NCBI GenBank assembly: GCA_002224055.1
Contig: AZLU01000180.1
Coordinates: 20,742-84,741, forward strand
From: Pezizomycotina sp. ARF18
Taxonomy: Eukaryota > Ascomycota
DNA length: 64,000 nucleotides
Direction of reading: 5' to 3'
Shown here: in pieces, positions 11,646 to 23,457 of the stretch
How the letters are laid out: the number at the start of each line of letters is the position of its first letter
Position numbering within the stretch: the stretch's first letter is position 1
Notes under the pieces: generated by a model
What the model saw: only the letters and a program-made list of their open reading frames with translations
Database searches by the model: none
What the model was told of the DNA's origin: nothing
Position numbers and translations under genes: made by a program

Positions 11646-12580
11646 ATGATCCATTTATTATCTTTTCCCGCTGAGCTCCAGGTTATGATCTTAGAAAACC
11701 TGGACTGGGAAGATCTATATCCGGTCCACCACGTCTGCAGTTACTGGCGAGTTATTGTAGGAGATAAATTCCAAAAAACACACTTCAGAGATCACGACTA
11801 TTTCCGGGCTCAAAAGAAAGCGCTTATGGCCACCATCAACCACCGGACGAACATCTCTGGCTTTCGGGCGGCTATGGTTCAAGACAAAGAAACGGTTGTG
11901 AAGAGAGAACGCGGTCTTACCAGAGTCCCGCATGTCTTAGTTAATCTGCGGACAATCAATTCTCGAGTGTTCGAAGCCAACCAGCGGTGGTTTCTCGAAA
12001 GTATCACAGAGGGTCTCTGGAATATCTCAAAGACGTGCCGCAGCATTGCTGGCACGAGCCATTCTGCTGGCCGCCCCTCTCAAAAGTCGAAATCGAGCTT
12101 CAACTCCAGTATAAAGGCAAGCTCAGCGCCAAATTCCACCTCAGCATAGATCGACTCGAGATGTTAGAAGCTAGATTTTCAGATTGCGACAATGAGTTCG
12201 ACCTCAACGTACTAGAAGAAATATCTGCGGAGCGAGATGGTGACTGGTCCCCACATTGGGTAAACAGCCCACCGTATGTCACCGTGCACGATTTCTTGAC
12301 AGCGCTCAGGCGGAAAAGAACCGAGACGGTCCCGTGGAGCGATATGGTGCGCCTTCTTATTACGTCGAACTGTCCTGTCATACAGAGCGTTACGAGCAAC
12401 AGGCAAAGGTTGTTCGAATACCAGTACGATAATTTTTTACACAGATACACGCAGACTGGAGTTGAGTGGAAGGAGGGGAACAAATTTATCGTGTACTATG
12501 AGTGTGGTATCAGAGCTTCATGTTTATTCGATATGATAGTTGAAATTCTAGATTTAGAATATAGAGCACTACTAACTTGA
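11646..12580 (+). pseudogene. F-box protein, paralog A (one frameshift)
   Basis: The ATG at 11646 starts an N-terminal F-box: FPAELQVMILENLDWEDLYP then VCSYWRVIVGDKF, which matches the LPxELxxxILxxL...VCxxWRxIVxD pattern. F-box proteins recruit substrates to SCF ubiquitin ligases through Skp1. After about 115 residues the frame changes between roughly 11980 and 12060 and continues HCWHEPFCWPPLSKVEIELQ through a 170-residue C-terminal region ending at a TGA, 12580. The CWPP motif and a later W/F-rich region are shared with paralogs at 13041 and 17154. Total length is about 310 codons. No leucine-rich, WD or kelch repeat is evident, so the substrate-binding half is of unknown type. One base change in frame would restore a single open frame, so sequencing error is plausible. 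Confidence 0.65.
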
Positions 12581-13040
12581 AGGGGAGATGTCCCATTCAC
12601 ATTCCTCTTCAACGGCTCACCTCAGTAGAATCCTATAGCTTCTATAGCTATACTCTAAACAGTTTCGTCAATAATTAACATCGCTCCGAGTCTTTGATTT
12701 TATTTTTAGATTTCGTTTTCCAAGTAGAAAGTTTCGAAGAACGAATGGGAAGTCGAGTTGCTTCTCCGCATTGACTTGGTGTCCTCCTCTGTCTGTAAGC
12801 GTTAACCTTCCACACAACTGGCAGCAAGGTTTCCTAGAGTCTAAGTGGAACTTCGGGTTTCCTGAACTATATCAAGATGTGTGCGAGTGCATTATTGAAA
12901 AGATTAGCCTTTCGCTCCCGTAGTCATTAACGTTCCTTCGCTGGACGGGGCACTCGTCATCAATGCGCTGATGGTCGAGTTACCCCTTTCAAGGGAGATT
13001 AAAGTCACCACCTGGTAAGCCATACACACAAGTAATCAAT

Positions 13041-13968
13041 ATGGCACCTCTCTGCAATTTACCGACGGAACTCCACCGACCGATTTTAGCAGAATTGAGC
13101 TGGAGAGATCACTGCGCTGCACAAAATGTCTGCTCCCTCTGGAACGAGATCGTTAACGATCCAACCTTCAAGTTAGAGCACCACTACCAAGAACCTCAAA
13201 GCTCGGTAAAACTAGTATACCAAATACTATACAATGGTATCAACTTAGGGATACTGGACATTAGACCCATAGATGAAAAAAGCGACCCTATGGGTGGCCA
13301 GAAGGCTTCTCCGCCGATGTACAGAGTTCACAAGTATCTTACAGAGATGACCCAGATTGCGTCATTCGCGCTGCCAGTGATAAACAGCAAGGACTCAGGC
13401 GCGGAAGAAGAAACCAGACTCGGACTCGATCACGCCTATTTGTATAGAGAGGGGGAAGCTTACGACATTCTGTCACGGTCACTGGTACGCGTCTGGGAGC
13501 CGAAGTTGCGTTGACTCGTGGGGATCGAGAAGCTCAAATCGAGCCAAGTCGTGAATGTCGAGAGCGTGGGTGATCCATTTGCCACATGCGCTGGAGATCC
13601 AGCGTTTTGGCCCCAGTGCACTTTTGCGGATTTGGGTTCAATTAGGCGGCACGCTTATTGGCAACGATTTGCTCTCGATGCTCTTCGATGGGCGCTTTAG
13701 CTCCGTTTCGAAAGAAGGGGCTACACCAGCTTCGAAAGGACCGATATGGGCATCCACGAATAAAACTATCCAGAGCATCACGAATGGCGTGGAAGAGATT
13801 CTTCACCCTTCCAGACATTGGCGCAACTTTAACGCATTGGAAGAGATATACACGTACTTTCAATTAAGACAGAGGATGAGACAGAAATTCGAAGATGTCT
13901 TAGGCCTGAAGCGTGAGAAGCACACTTCATTAGAGATCGTCCGATCTCATAGCAGTACTGCGCAGTAA
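13041..13968 (+). pseudogene. F-box protein, paralog B (stop plus frameshift)
   Basis: The ATG at 13041 starts LCNLPTELHRPILAELSWRD then VCSLWNEIVNDPTFKLEHHY, an F-box very similar to the one at 17154. The frame reaches a TGA at 13512, continues in the same frame (CAGDPAFWPQCTFADL, equivalent to the CWPP block of paralogs A and C), then shifts near 13620 to LGGTLIGNDLLSMLFDGRFS, TNKTIQSITNGVEEILHPSR and a C-terminal helix, ending at the TAA after 13968. Expected product is about 300 residues and a Skp1-binding adaptor by family. The unusual FWPQ/CWPP core is shared only with its two neighbours as far as I can see. Both a nonsense codon and a frameshift are present, so this copy is more likely truly decayed than A. 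Confidence 0.6.
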
Positions 13969-14514
13969 GTAAGTTGTACGAGAGTGGTCATAAGGGTGTA
14001 AGGCACCGTTCACTAGTAGAGCGAATTGTTGTAATATAGTCTTGCCTTGTGTATCGTGTACTTTAACCCTAGGGTTATGTATTAGATAGAGTAGCACATC
14101 TATACAATGGTGCTAAAGGTTTTTACATAAGAAATCTAAAACAATAAATACGCACTAGTATATCCTCTTCTCGTTCATTGGTCCAATACCCTCCTCTAAG
14201 TCTGTCTCCCTGTAAGATGGCAGCTTTTCGCTTCCCTCCGACGCCACCATCGTGGAAGTGGTCGCACCGTGGAAGTGGTCGCCATGCTGTCAGTCTGCGT
14301 TGACCGCCCCCCTGATGGTATTGAATGCTCTGCTCTTGAACATCTTCGGTCGTTCACGTCCTCCTCTGTTAATCTACTCACCGAAATCTATCCACGCTCG
14401 TCTCACGTACGGGATGCACGCCACTATCACATGAAGGGAAGCGTGAAGATTGTCATCAAATGGCCCGTTGTTAACACTCATATGTGGACATACATCAGGT
14501 AGAGCGCGGAGGAC
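13969..14514. other. intergenic, possible 3' remnant of rhodopsin-like gene
   Basis: There is no independent gene here. The minus-strand rhodopsin-like gene above 14515 should continue into this interval if complete, but I do not see the usual later helices, so the gene may be truncated here. Confidence 0.35.
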
Positions 14515-15081
14515 TTTACAATGTACTTATCAGATCCATAATCATATGGCCAACGAATATGATGATCTGAAAATTGTTCTTAATTTTGCATGGTCTCCCG
14601 TACCCATGATCCTTGCTCCAGTTCAGCATCATCGGCAAACATCCAAACAGCCGCATAAAAACGGTAACCTCGATCCCGTACGCGAGGAGAACCCACGTCA
14701 CCATAAATCCGTACCAAAGCGTACGGTTAACCTCCTTGGGCGAGGGTTTCATGTAGTAGAACAGCAGCGCCGCTTTTACGGCATAGAGCAAAGGCTGGTA
14801 GAAGAAGGATAAGGAAAGTCCACTTTTGAACCCATTCGATGTAATCCGGTGACCCGGTCCAGCTGTTTATGCCAAAGCAGCAAATCTCCGACAGACCGCG
14901 GAGTCCGCGGTCTGGTAAACGTAGTCCAGCCATGCAAAGATCACGAGCAGCTCGCTCACCTATAGGTGGAGAATTGGGGCAGCGGGCCGTAGCAGTAGAT
15001 GCGGACGTATAACCTAGGTATGAAGAGGAGGGTTGTGATAAACAGCAAGATCGCAAAAACCATCTAGGAGAAAAACGCCAT
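14515..15081 (-). pseudogene. fungal-rhodopsin (Pth11-like) membrane protein, truncated and broken
   Basis: The minus-strand frames give, in order: a first helix (MVFAILLFITTLLFIPRLYV), a probable exon boundary, LLVIFAWLDYVYQTADSAVC, then NSWTGSPDYIEWVQ, then the diagnostic LLYAVKAALLFYYM followed by WYGFMVTWVLLAYGIEVTVF, MRLFGCLPMMLNW and a helix ending near 14516. The Lys before hydrophobic residues in helix 3 and the C-x-P...W motif after helix 4 are typical of the fungal integral-membrane rhodopsin family (Fung_rhodopsin, formerly grouped with Pth11-like GPCRs), which act at the plasma membrane and in some fungi sense surfaces or nutrients. The frame changes at least twice and an in-frame TAG lies five codons after the putative ATG. 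The usual helices 5-7 and tail are not visible downstream. A hydrophobic segment at 15143-15346 might be an upstream exon. Confidence 0.55.
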
Positions 15082-15359
15082 TGGTGCGATGTTAGATGAC
15101 TTGGAGGCTGCGCCACTTGAAAAGAAATATCAAAAATATCCACTAGCAATAGAACTTACCAGTTCGATCTGATAGTGAAGATCCGTCATCTTGTTTGAGA
15201 TGGCCGACGACGAAGGCAATGAACAAGAACTTAACTAATAAATGACTCCGACGATTTGACCACGCCGAAAAACAAGAAGGAAAGAAAGACGATAAACGGG
15301 AAACTGCGCAATCTTGTCGTCCAATACTCGAATTATTATGTACCACCAGGGCATAAACT

Positions 15360-17150
15360 CCATCGTGAGGTCCATTGGGTACACGGCTCCGTTTTATAAA
15401 CCCCCGAGGCCCTGGAAGTTATAATATCCCGGCATTATAACCCATGAACACCAACGAAGATAGCCTTCAAAAAATCAAGGAAAATCGAGCTATTTGCTAC
15501 GGAACAGGGCTAAGTTTCTTATTCTTATTATTGAAGCAGTTAACTTGGCTTCTCGCTTATTTGTCTCGGCAAAGGTCCACTTTCCCACTATCAAATTCTC
15601 AGCAGATATTCCGACAAAGGAAAATTGTTTCTCCAGCTGCCGCAGTGTTTATCGCCGTCTCTGAGACGTACGTGATTGCAATATCTACGCACATCTAAAG
15701 GCACAAAATTTGACGGAGGGGATAATCCCGGACACCGATAAGTAGCTTAGACCCCTTTCAGCACGGTGGAGCCGTGGTTAGGGCCCGATGGGCTGGAAGT
15801 CGCGAGGCTCCTCCTAAATCGCAGAGTTAAAAGCTGCAATTCGTGTGGTGGAAATCCGGCAACGGGATAGCCCCGCCGATCAATTATTAGGCGACTAGTT
15901 GCGAAACGGTGCAGAAGAGAAAAAAAAACCCACCTTTTTGGAATAATTATATTATATGATACTTGAAGAAGCGACCCGCAAGGGCATTTCGTAAGAGACT
16001 TAATCTATTGCCAATAGGTTTAGGTATTTTTTTTTTTGGGGGGGGATTACGGTATGGAACGTGAGTACGTTCTTCAAACAATTCTTTAGAGGTTCAATGT
16101 ATCAAAGATTATAGAGCTATGAAGGCCTAATCGCGATAGTAGACTTGCGTATCTAAAGTTAATCTTCCCACTCGCTACGTGTCGCCAACAATCAGTAGAA
16201 CGTAGACGATGATAATGACATCTGGATCGATAGTAAATGCTCACTTTCGGTGATTATGGATACCGCATTATTTCAAGAGCTCGGGGTCAACATGCACAAA
16301 CACTCCCCAACGCCATATATTTCGGGCAACCAAAGCTGTAAAGGTCATGGTAGAAGGCCAGCCGTTAAGCTGCATAACGGCGCCATCCGCAGGGGACCTT
16401 TCTAGAGTTACAAATGTTCTGGCCGCGTGTCTCATGCATTCTGGCCAAGTTTAAATTGAAGTTAAGGTCTCTGCTTTTGAGACCGGGTTAGAACACGAGC
16501 ACTGCGGTCAATTTGAAATTAAGACAGCCCTAGAGTTTACAGAGAATCTGTATAATGATGGCAAGACGCATTCAAAATGTGGGTTAAGGTGCAATCACCG
16601 TCATAGTAAATGGTACACCACACAGATACAAGTGGACGTCTTGCGAATGGTCGCGAGTTGTCCGGCGATCTTGAGATTGCAGGTCTGTACTACAAATGGT
16701 GGATCGACTGGATTTTCTAGTTAGCCTAAACCCGATGGTTAATAGACACGACTTGGGACCGCATTGATAGTAGCAATCAGAAGGGGCTTCAAGATTTTCA
16801 ATATCAATCTCAAAGTCCATGAATACACTCTAATACTTCAGAAGATCGCTTTAGAACCAAACTTTCACGAATTCCCTCGGGGAGATTGAAAGCTTTGGAA
16901 TAAACTTTATCGCAGCACGTTTCACATCACCAGGGAAAGCAGGCTGAACTTACTATTACTCTAAGACTCGGGCACAACGCATTCTCGCAACGTAGACATC
17001 TATATAAAGAACCCAACGGGTACCCAGATACTGATCTTAAAAATAAGAATAAATAAATAAATAAAATAAAATAAAATAAATAAAAAAAAAAAAAAAACTA
17101 CTCTGAAAAGACCAGAAATACTGACACTGGACAATGTCAGTGAAAGGGCA
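15360..17150. other. noncoding stretch, no gene seen
   Basis: Open frames are short on both strands. Simple sequence at 16028-16048 (T run then G run) and an AAATA-type low-complexity tract at 17041-17096 sit just before F-box gene C. Confidence 0.45.
17041..17097. repeat. low-complexity AAATA/poly-A tract
   Basis: Repeated AAATA units merge into an A run of about 16 bases immediately upstream of F-box gene C. It is probably part of the promoter or leader region. Confidence 0.8.
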
Positions 17151-17153
17151 TAC

Positions 17154-18188
17154 ATGCCATCCTTCACAAGTCTGCCGACGGAGTTACACACTCAAATACT
17201 TTCCGAGGCCCCATGGTACGAGCACTGCACCCTAGGCAAAGTCTGCCGCCGTTGGCGGAGTATCGTAAATGACAAGCTATTCAAAACGAAATATCACTAC
17301 GGCCAGCCTGACAAGGACGCCAAAATAACGTATCAAATCTTCGCCGGAAATTACGATTGCGGAGTTCTTGAAATACGGCCCTGTATGTTAGCAGACATCC
17401 TGAAGGATGAAGAATATACCATGCGAGCCAGTTGCCTCCTGCTTCTACCGCACGACCGGTCAAGTTACACAAGTTCTTCCTCGATGTCGGTCACGGTCAC
17501 GAGCGGTCCTCCGTACCCATCACCAACCCGGCGTATTGTATAACGTAGCCTCTAATGCTGGGTATCATGTGCCTGAACCCTACGTATACGATCAAGGATC
17601 TTTTTGGAGTACCTCAGGTTTCCAGCCGAAGCGATACTGCCCCTTTCAACCATCGCAGTTCAGATTCTCGACGTATTCTGAGGAACCGATATGTTGGCCT
17701 CCAGTCGATTGCTTCACGATAACCTTCTACATAAGGAGTCACTTTGAATGCGGCTTGCACCATACTATACCCTTACGATATGTGAATAGTCAGGAGCTGC
17801 AGGACCTTCACAGTCAGATGTATGGCCAAGAAATAGGTGAGGAGAATCATCAGTGTTTCTTCGATTTTCCCGTATCGTTGCATACATTCTAACCAAGTTT
17901 TGATTAAGCATCTTAGGCTATCTCCTTCCTAGGACTTTCCGTGATATTCGCAAATCCATATCAGATGCTCTGGATGAGACAACGTGGGAAGTGGTGGGCA
18001 GGTTGAACCTTATGTACGAGATGGACCACCGGATGATGTGGTTCAATTACATACAACAGCAACTGGAACAGGAAAGACTCAACGCACTACAGAAAGCGAG
18101 TCCTGTAATCTGTTATCAATGTTGTTGGGATTATCGCGTTCCTTTGGCACATACAATCCCCTTCCGTTCACGAAACATTGAGTTGTAA
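17154..18188 (+). pseudogene. F-box protein, paralog C (multiple frame changes)
   Basis: The ATG at 17154 starts FTSLPTELHTQILSEAPWYE then VCRRWRSIVNDKLFKTKYHY, a clear F-box closely related to paralog B (both share the following YHY, QIF/QIL and GVLEIRP/GILDIRP steps). The frame changes near 17440-17540, then reads YVYDQGSFWSTSGFQPKRYC and SEEPICWPPVDCFTITFYIR (the CWPP block), a stop near 17890, and after a further shift or short intron FRDIRKSISDALDETTWEVV and a Gln/Glu-rich helical tail ending IPFRSRNIEL with a TAA. About 320 codons in all. Expected role is Skp1-dependent substrate adaptor of an SCF ligase. The substrate is unknown. Confidence 0.6.
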
Positions 18189-20643
18189 CTACCAAGTGTG
18201 GAGGTGCTGGGAAAAGTGAATTCGAGCGCAAAGGCTCCTCCTTTGCAATATGGAGGCGTCTGGAGATATTAAATATAGATATTCTTGTATGATCCTTGAT
18301 TGATCAAAGAAGCTTGAATTGATACTTCGAGGCGAGGGCTTCCAAGATCTCCAGTTAATCTAGGATGAATCACGATGTGAAGAGTGAAAACTATTTGGAA
18401 ATAACACGTCGGTATGTAACTTTACGTCCACGACTAGCTCGCATCAGAGCAACCTTATCGAAAGTTCAAATCGAGGCGGAATTCAAGCTTAGGTTTCGGC
18501 AACGTGGAACAAAGTTCACATTCCGAATATCGAATCCGACTCTGAGTAAAAACCTGCTATCTGTCATGTATGTCGCTGCCCTAGCGATGAGTCTATCCTC
18601 TAGTACAAGTTTGTTAAAATAGCATTAGATCACTCGCTTACGTTTTCACAGGCGTATGGAAGATGCTGATGGATGCGCTCGACTAAACTTTGGTATTCCC
18701 GTCGAATATATTCAAAGAATCTCCAATAAAGCGGATTTTATAATTTAGTGTCAGCAGCTCGGCTGTCTTCCACGGAATACCATTGAATGTTGCGAGTCTA
18801 TCAACCAACTGATCGGTCAATCAATAACATACCTAAGGAGCATCTCTCGCCGAGTTTTATTATGAAGTTTTACTGACTAGCCTTGAATGAAAGGCAACGT
18901 TAGTGTTTTGTATCGTCCGAGTGCCCTTTCTATCGAGTAATGAGTAATCTCTATTCCTACTATACATAGACCTATGAGGCATTGGATCCGTCTCTTACAA
19001 TTGACCACTCTCTTCCTAACCCGTAAGCGACGTCCAGACGAGGCATGCTTCGATGTTTGCGTCGTCCCAACCACTTAATGTCAAAATCAACCCCTTTCCA
19101 CTAGTAATCGGTGCGTATATATAGTCTATAGATCTATGGTCCAAGCATTCTCCCCGTAGTCATGTACATTCTTAAATCCATCACCGTAAGCCTAGGAACC
19201 GATGAAGATTCTAAATGTCTGACCTGCCACACGTGCAACATAGGGGTGGGTCTAAAGTGGAGTGCCATTTTGTCCTGAAACCTCGAACCCCACGAGCGAC
19301 GGAATGATTTTCTTGGTGGGGTACGTACCTTCTGTTTTTCTCCAAGCAACTGTTAATCTAGGTTTAGCGCGATTGGCAAGGCAGTCGTCTTCATGATGCA
19401 CATACATTAGTAAACGGGCAAAGACGGGCTCTGGAAGAAAGCTAGAAACATCGGAGCAGGCAGTCACGCCACCCATGATCAAATCGAATTCTATTGAGCT
19501 GTTGGTTCTATAAAATAGGCCGTGGTGATAGTTATGATTCTCTTGAAAACAAGAGATCCCCAGTGTTTATGGCTTTCGAGAGTATTTCCCACGCGATGTT
19601 TTCAAACTTAGACACAAGCGACGGGCGCTGGTGTATCTACCGACCTTTTAGAAAGAATTGAAAACCCCCCACTGACTTTCAATCAGCATCGTTCATCATC
19701 GTTATAATAGGATAACTTTCTGGTTGATCTATTGGTTCGGTGCGCAGCGACCCGATGCTCAGCATCCCCAACGGTTGATCTGAATCAAGTAAATCTTTCC
19801 ACCTTTCGTGTATAATCAAGCATTTTGCGGGTGGGGGACCCCAAAGATCGCCGTCGTTTCCACCTGAATTTGGCTAGAGGTCCAGCCATGGAAAACTTTT
19901 TCCTGTGGCGTTCAACGTTAGTGTCCCCATTCATTCTCTTCAAACATGCCTAACGATTTCTGTGCCTTTCGAAGCGACATCCCGACCTTTTCATGATAAC
20001 AGCTCGGCATTTGGACCAGCATATTGGTCTGCCATCTATCAGGTTTCAACAGAACTGGCGGAAGAATCCATCAGCCCACAGTAGCCGGTTGGACTTGATA
20101 TGTATGGAACAATACAAGGAAGTCTTGAGACATGAGGCGTGTGGAGCAAATTGCGGTTCGTCGTAGAAGACCAAAAACATTTTACCAAAGTACGAGAAGC
20201 CCTGTTCCAGGCCCACACTTTTCGCCCCGAGTCTCCTATCTTCAATTTGTATGTGGTGATATTCCAGGATTATCCCTCTTTTACATAGGCACCAAGGCCA
20301 TGAGTCGTGCTCAATACAGCACTTCGCTATGGCCACCCGTACCTTACATTTGTTAATATTGCACAGGGAAAGCTGCTGGTTATCATTCCTATTGTGAAAA
20401 TTTCTGAAATCATTTATAAACGCTGTCAGATCCCAGACTACATGGGTTTTCGGACAATCTTTTTTTCGCTTCGAAAATATCCTCCGTTCTTTAACGAGAG
20501 CTCCTAGTAAGTGATTCAACCTTTTACCATGTTCCCGGGTCTGGAGTGGTAGCCTACGAAGCGAATCCGTTTGTACGAACGTTTACTCAAACTCGACGAA
20601 GAGCAACTGGGGTAGTTAGTATTTAAATACTTTATCGATCAAC
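18189..20643. other. intergenic, no convincing gene
   Basis: I looked at both strands. A plus-strand segment near 20160-20270 has protein-like composition (KHFTKVREALFQ) but stops on both sides and has no family signal. The minus-strand 157-codon frame at 20046-20519 is probably spurious. Otherwise the frames are short. Confidence 0.35.
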
Positions 20644-21837
20644 ATGATCACAAACGCAGCTGGAGTGGTAAGTTTTGCGTCTTGTTCGATCGTGGTCCTA
20701 TATTAAAACACGACCATATACTAACCTGGACTCTTAGGGTCTCTGCTGGTTCGGCTTCGCTCTCGTGGTCATCTTCGTTTTCCTTCGCATCTGGGTACGG
20801 TGGAAATTTCTACACATCTTCTCCGCCTCCGATGGCTTCATCATAGCGGCCACGATTATCTACACGTATCTGATAATAGGCGACATAGTCTGTGAGCGTC
20901 TCGGCCAATGGGATCACCTCATGTCCTCTGTCGAGAACGTCGCCGCTGCTCGGAAATGGTTTAATAACGATGCAGAAGTGAAGAGGATCATGATCGTTTT
21001 ATGGACCGCGGGTGGCTGCTATTTTGCGACGTTGTATTGCGTTAAAGCAGCTTTCATATTATTCTACTACGTCCTATTCCCGCGGAGTTTACCCATGCTC
21101 AGAGCTTGTTTGCATGTTACCGCGGTGGTCGTGTTCATCTGCTTCTGGATTTCGGAAGGGTTAATATTATTCGCCTGCTTGCCCGTACAACGCACCTGGT
21201 AAGATTCTCGTCTCCTTCCAATCTTCAAAGTAATACCGTAACATTGGTGTTGACATGGATTTTAGGGCTTTCGATGAAACTTTTTGCTCGCCATACATCA
21301 TTCCTTACTCGTATACTTCTCTCTAACAGCACACCTCGCCACCGACTTCATCATCTACCTCATGCCTTTCTTCCTTCTCCCTCACCTCACACTCAAGGGA
21401 CGGCAGCGCGCCGGCGTAATCGGGATGTTCCTCTCGGGTTCCTGAACCTCTGTGTTGGTATAATCCGCGTTGTCGTCGTCGGCCACGCGTTCCAGCAGTC
21501 TGCCGTCGACGCTCTGGCCGCCATAGAAATGTGCACTGCCATCATGGTCGCCTGCTCGCCGCCGCTCAAGTGGCTCCTGTGCTCGCGGAACAATAGCACA
21601 GCAGAAGCCAGCGCCGTCAGCGGGGGTCATTATTACGAAGACAGACAAACCGGCCACAGTGGCCGATCGAGCGACGACGGCCGCACCAGACTACGGTGCT
21701 CACCGATGACGTCGAGAGCTGGAGTGGGGACGTACGTAGGCAAGCCTCGTCAAGGCGGTATTACATCGAGAGCCGGGAGACTCTCCGGTATGGCGGTGGA
21801 GGGGATATGGAAGGTATTTTGTCACGTCCACGACTGA
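20644..21837 (+). pseudogene. fungal-rhodopsin (Pth11-like) membrane protein, three exons, two frameshifts
   Basis: Exon 1 (20644-20667, MITNAAGV) joins exon 2 at 20738 across a 70-bp intron with GTAAGT and a CTAAC branch site at 20721. Exon 2 to 21198 encodes helices 1-4: GLCWFGFALVVIFVFLRIWV, the SASDGF motif, YCVKAAFILFYYVLF, then a helix ending LFACLPVQRTW. A 67-bp intron (21199-21265) follows. Exon 3 holds AFDETFCSPY, the ATDFIIYLMPFFLLPHLTLK helix, GVIGMF and then LNLCVGIIRVVVVGHAFQQS and IEMCTAIMVACSPPLKWLLC, all hallmarks of the family, with a Ser/Gly-rich cytoplasmic tail. Two frame changes, near 21329 (Leu codon) and 21440 (GGG before TTC), are each fixed by one base. It is closely related to the oppositely oriented gene at 23458-24420. 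Likely a plasma-membrane sensor, ligand unknown. Confidence 0.7.
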
Positions 21838-23457
21838 GATGACTGCGACGTTAGCTAAGGATGAGGCCAAGGATCCTGCTCCTGCGCACTTGAAGGGCGT
21901 AACGGTGTTGCCGGTCAGACGTTTGAAGGGCCAGACGGCCAGTACGTGTACGGCTGGGAGATTGGCAAGATGGGCACACACGAGAATGTCAGGAGGGCAT
22001 CCGACATCTCGGACGATGATCTTTCGCACAAGACATCATAAAACCTCACGGCAGTGATATATTATTGATTTACTTCCTAGTCGTTCACGATTTTCTTTCT
22101 TCTTTCTTCTCTTTTTGTATCTAGTTAACATGGTCTATCTGCAAATATGTGTCGCGGTTTGGAGGTTTGGGAGTTTTTCATGCTATGTGTTGTCAAGAAA
22201 ATGTAACCGTTAATTTCGTCTTGAAGTTTTAGAGACGCCAGTATCAGATAATAGATAATCGTATACCCCTTACTATATGGAGTGCCTCTGTTAAAGACTT
22301 GCATGCTTTCGGTTAAAGTTATAATGAAATCTACCGAGACGAAATCGTTAGTACCGAACAGCCTAAATACAAAGGCAACGGAACATAGTAGCGAGATGGG
22401 TAGCCCGATACACCGCTAGAAGAGGAAGAAATCTTTCGATTGCGCCTGGCTTGTACGAGCCCCTTTCCAAGGAGGAAGCGATTGCACTCGCCTTGCCCCG
22501 TTACGGTGAATGGGGGCTAACCTGGTCCACCAACTCTCAGCGAGCGAGCTAAATCATGGTTTGCCAGTAATTAACCGAGGACGGTACGGGTTATCTACAA
22601 GTAAGAGTGCTTGCTAAACAGAAACACGCCAGTAGCCTCTCAGTCTGAATGTCGAAGATGCGATCGCGAAGACAGGCGACTCGAAAACCGATCAAATTGG
22701 TTGTGGCTGCTTACTTATTACGCCAATGTTCGGCGATCGATCTTGGAAAGCTTCATGAGTGGGGGTTTCCAACAATGACCGGTAACCGAGGTGGCTCGCT
22801 ATAGACGATCTATGGGTGTCTCAATCCGCCATCTTAAATGGCACCATGTATTACTTTCTTCCTCAAAAAGATATTATGCCATCACGATAGTACTTTAAAG
22901 TTAATGGATGGTGTGCGTATACGATCTAACTCAATCACTGACTCAGACGCTCGCTTGGATACATGCAAAGGATATGAGTTAAAGAGCCCCCCTCATAAAG
23001 CACGTGGTGAAATCAAGGTCGGTTATTCAATAAGGTTCCGTTATATTTACAAGCAGCTATTGTACTTACATGCATATCACTCGAAGCAGCGAAGAAAACA
23101 TAGAAAGGAACAATCTGTAACCCTTAAGATATTGCACCTACAAGGACACCATAAATGCGATGAATTGAACAAAGAGAACAAATATAGCAAATCATGGTTA
23201 TATCGGCCTTAGCCTGTCTCGGGCTCGGGTGGTGGAACAGTCAGTTCCACCGCAGCTCTCGATCCGTCGCTCCTTGTCACGTTTTCCGTTGTGTCTGCAG
23301 AACGAGACCCGCCAGCAGCTGCCGCCAACGTCTCACTCACTTTTCTTCATCTGTCCCCGTAACTGTCGTACCAGCCGCACTCGGGCCGGTCCCCGCAGAA
23401 CCGATGAACAGCTCACGCACATCATCCTTCGAATCTTTCTAGTACGTACCCCTCTCC
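21838..23457. other. intergenic, no gene seen
   Basis: This is the spacer between two convergent rhodopsin-like genes. Open frames such as 22838-23212 show no family signal. A C/T-rich stretch near 22080-22115 could be the 3' end region of the plus-strand gene. Confidence 0.45.

Noticed and set aside
15740-15860. possible structured RNA with G/C-rich stems
   Set aside because: Only short local complementarity could be found by eye, not enough to call an RNA gene.
20046-20519. 157-codon minus-strand ORF
   Set aside because: No family signal, many Cys/His without pattern and no promoter; equally plausible sequence appears on the other strand.
22838-23212. 124-codon plus-strand ORF
   Set aside because: Composition looks random (basic, no hydrophobic core) and no neighbouring signal supports it.
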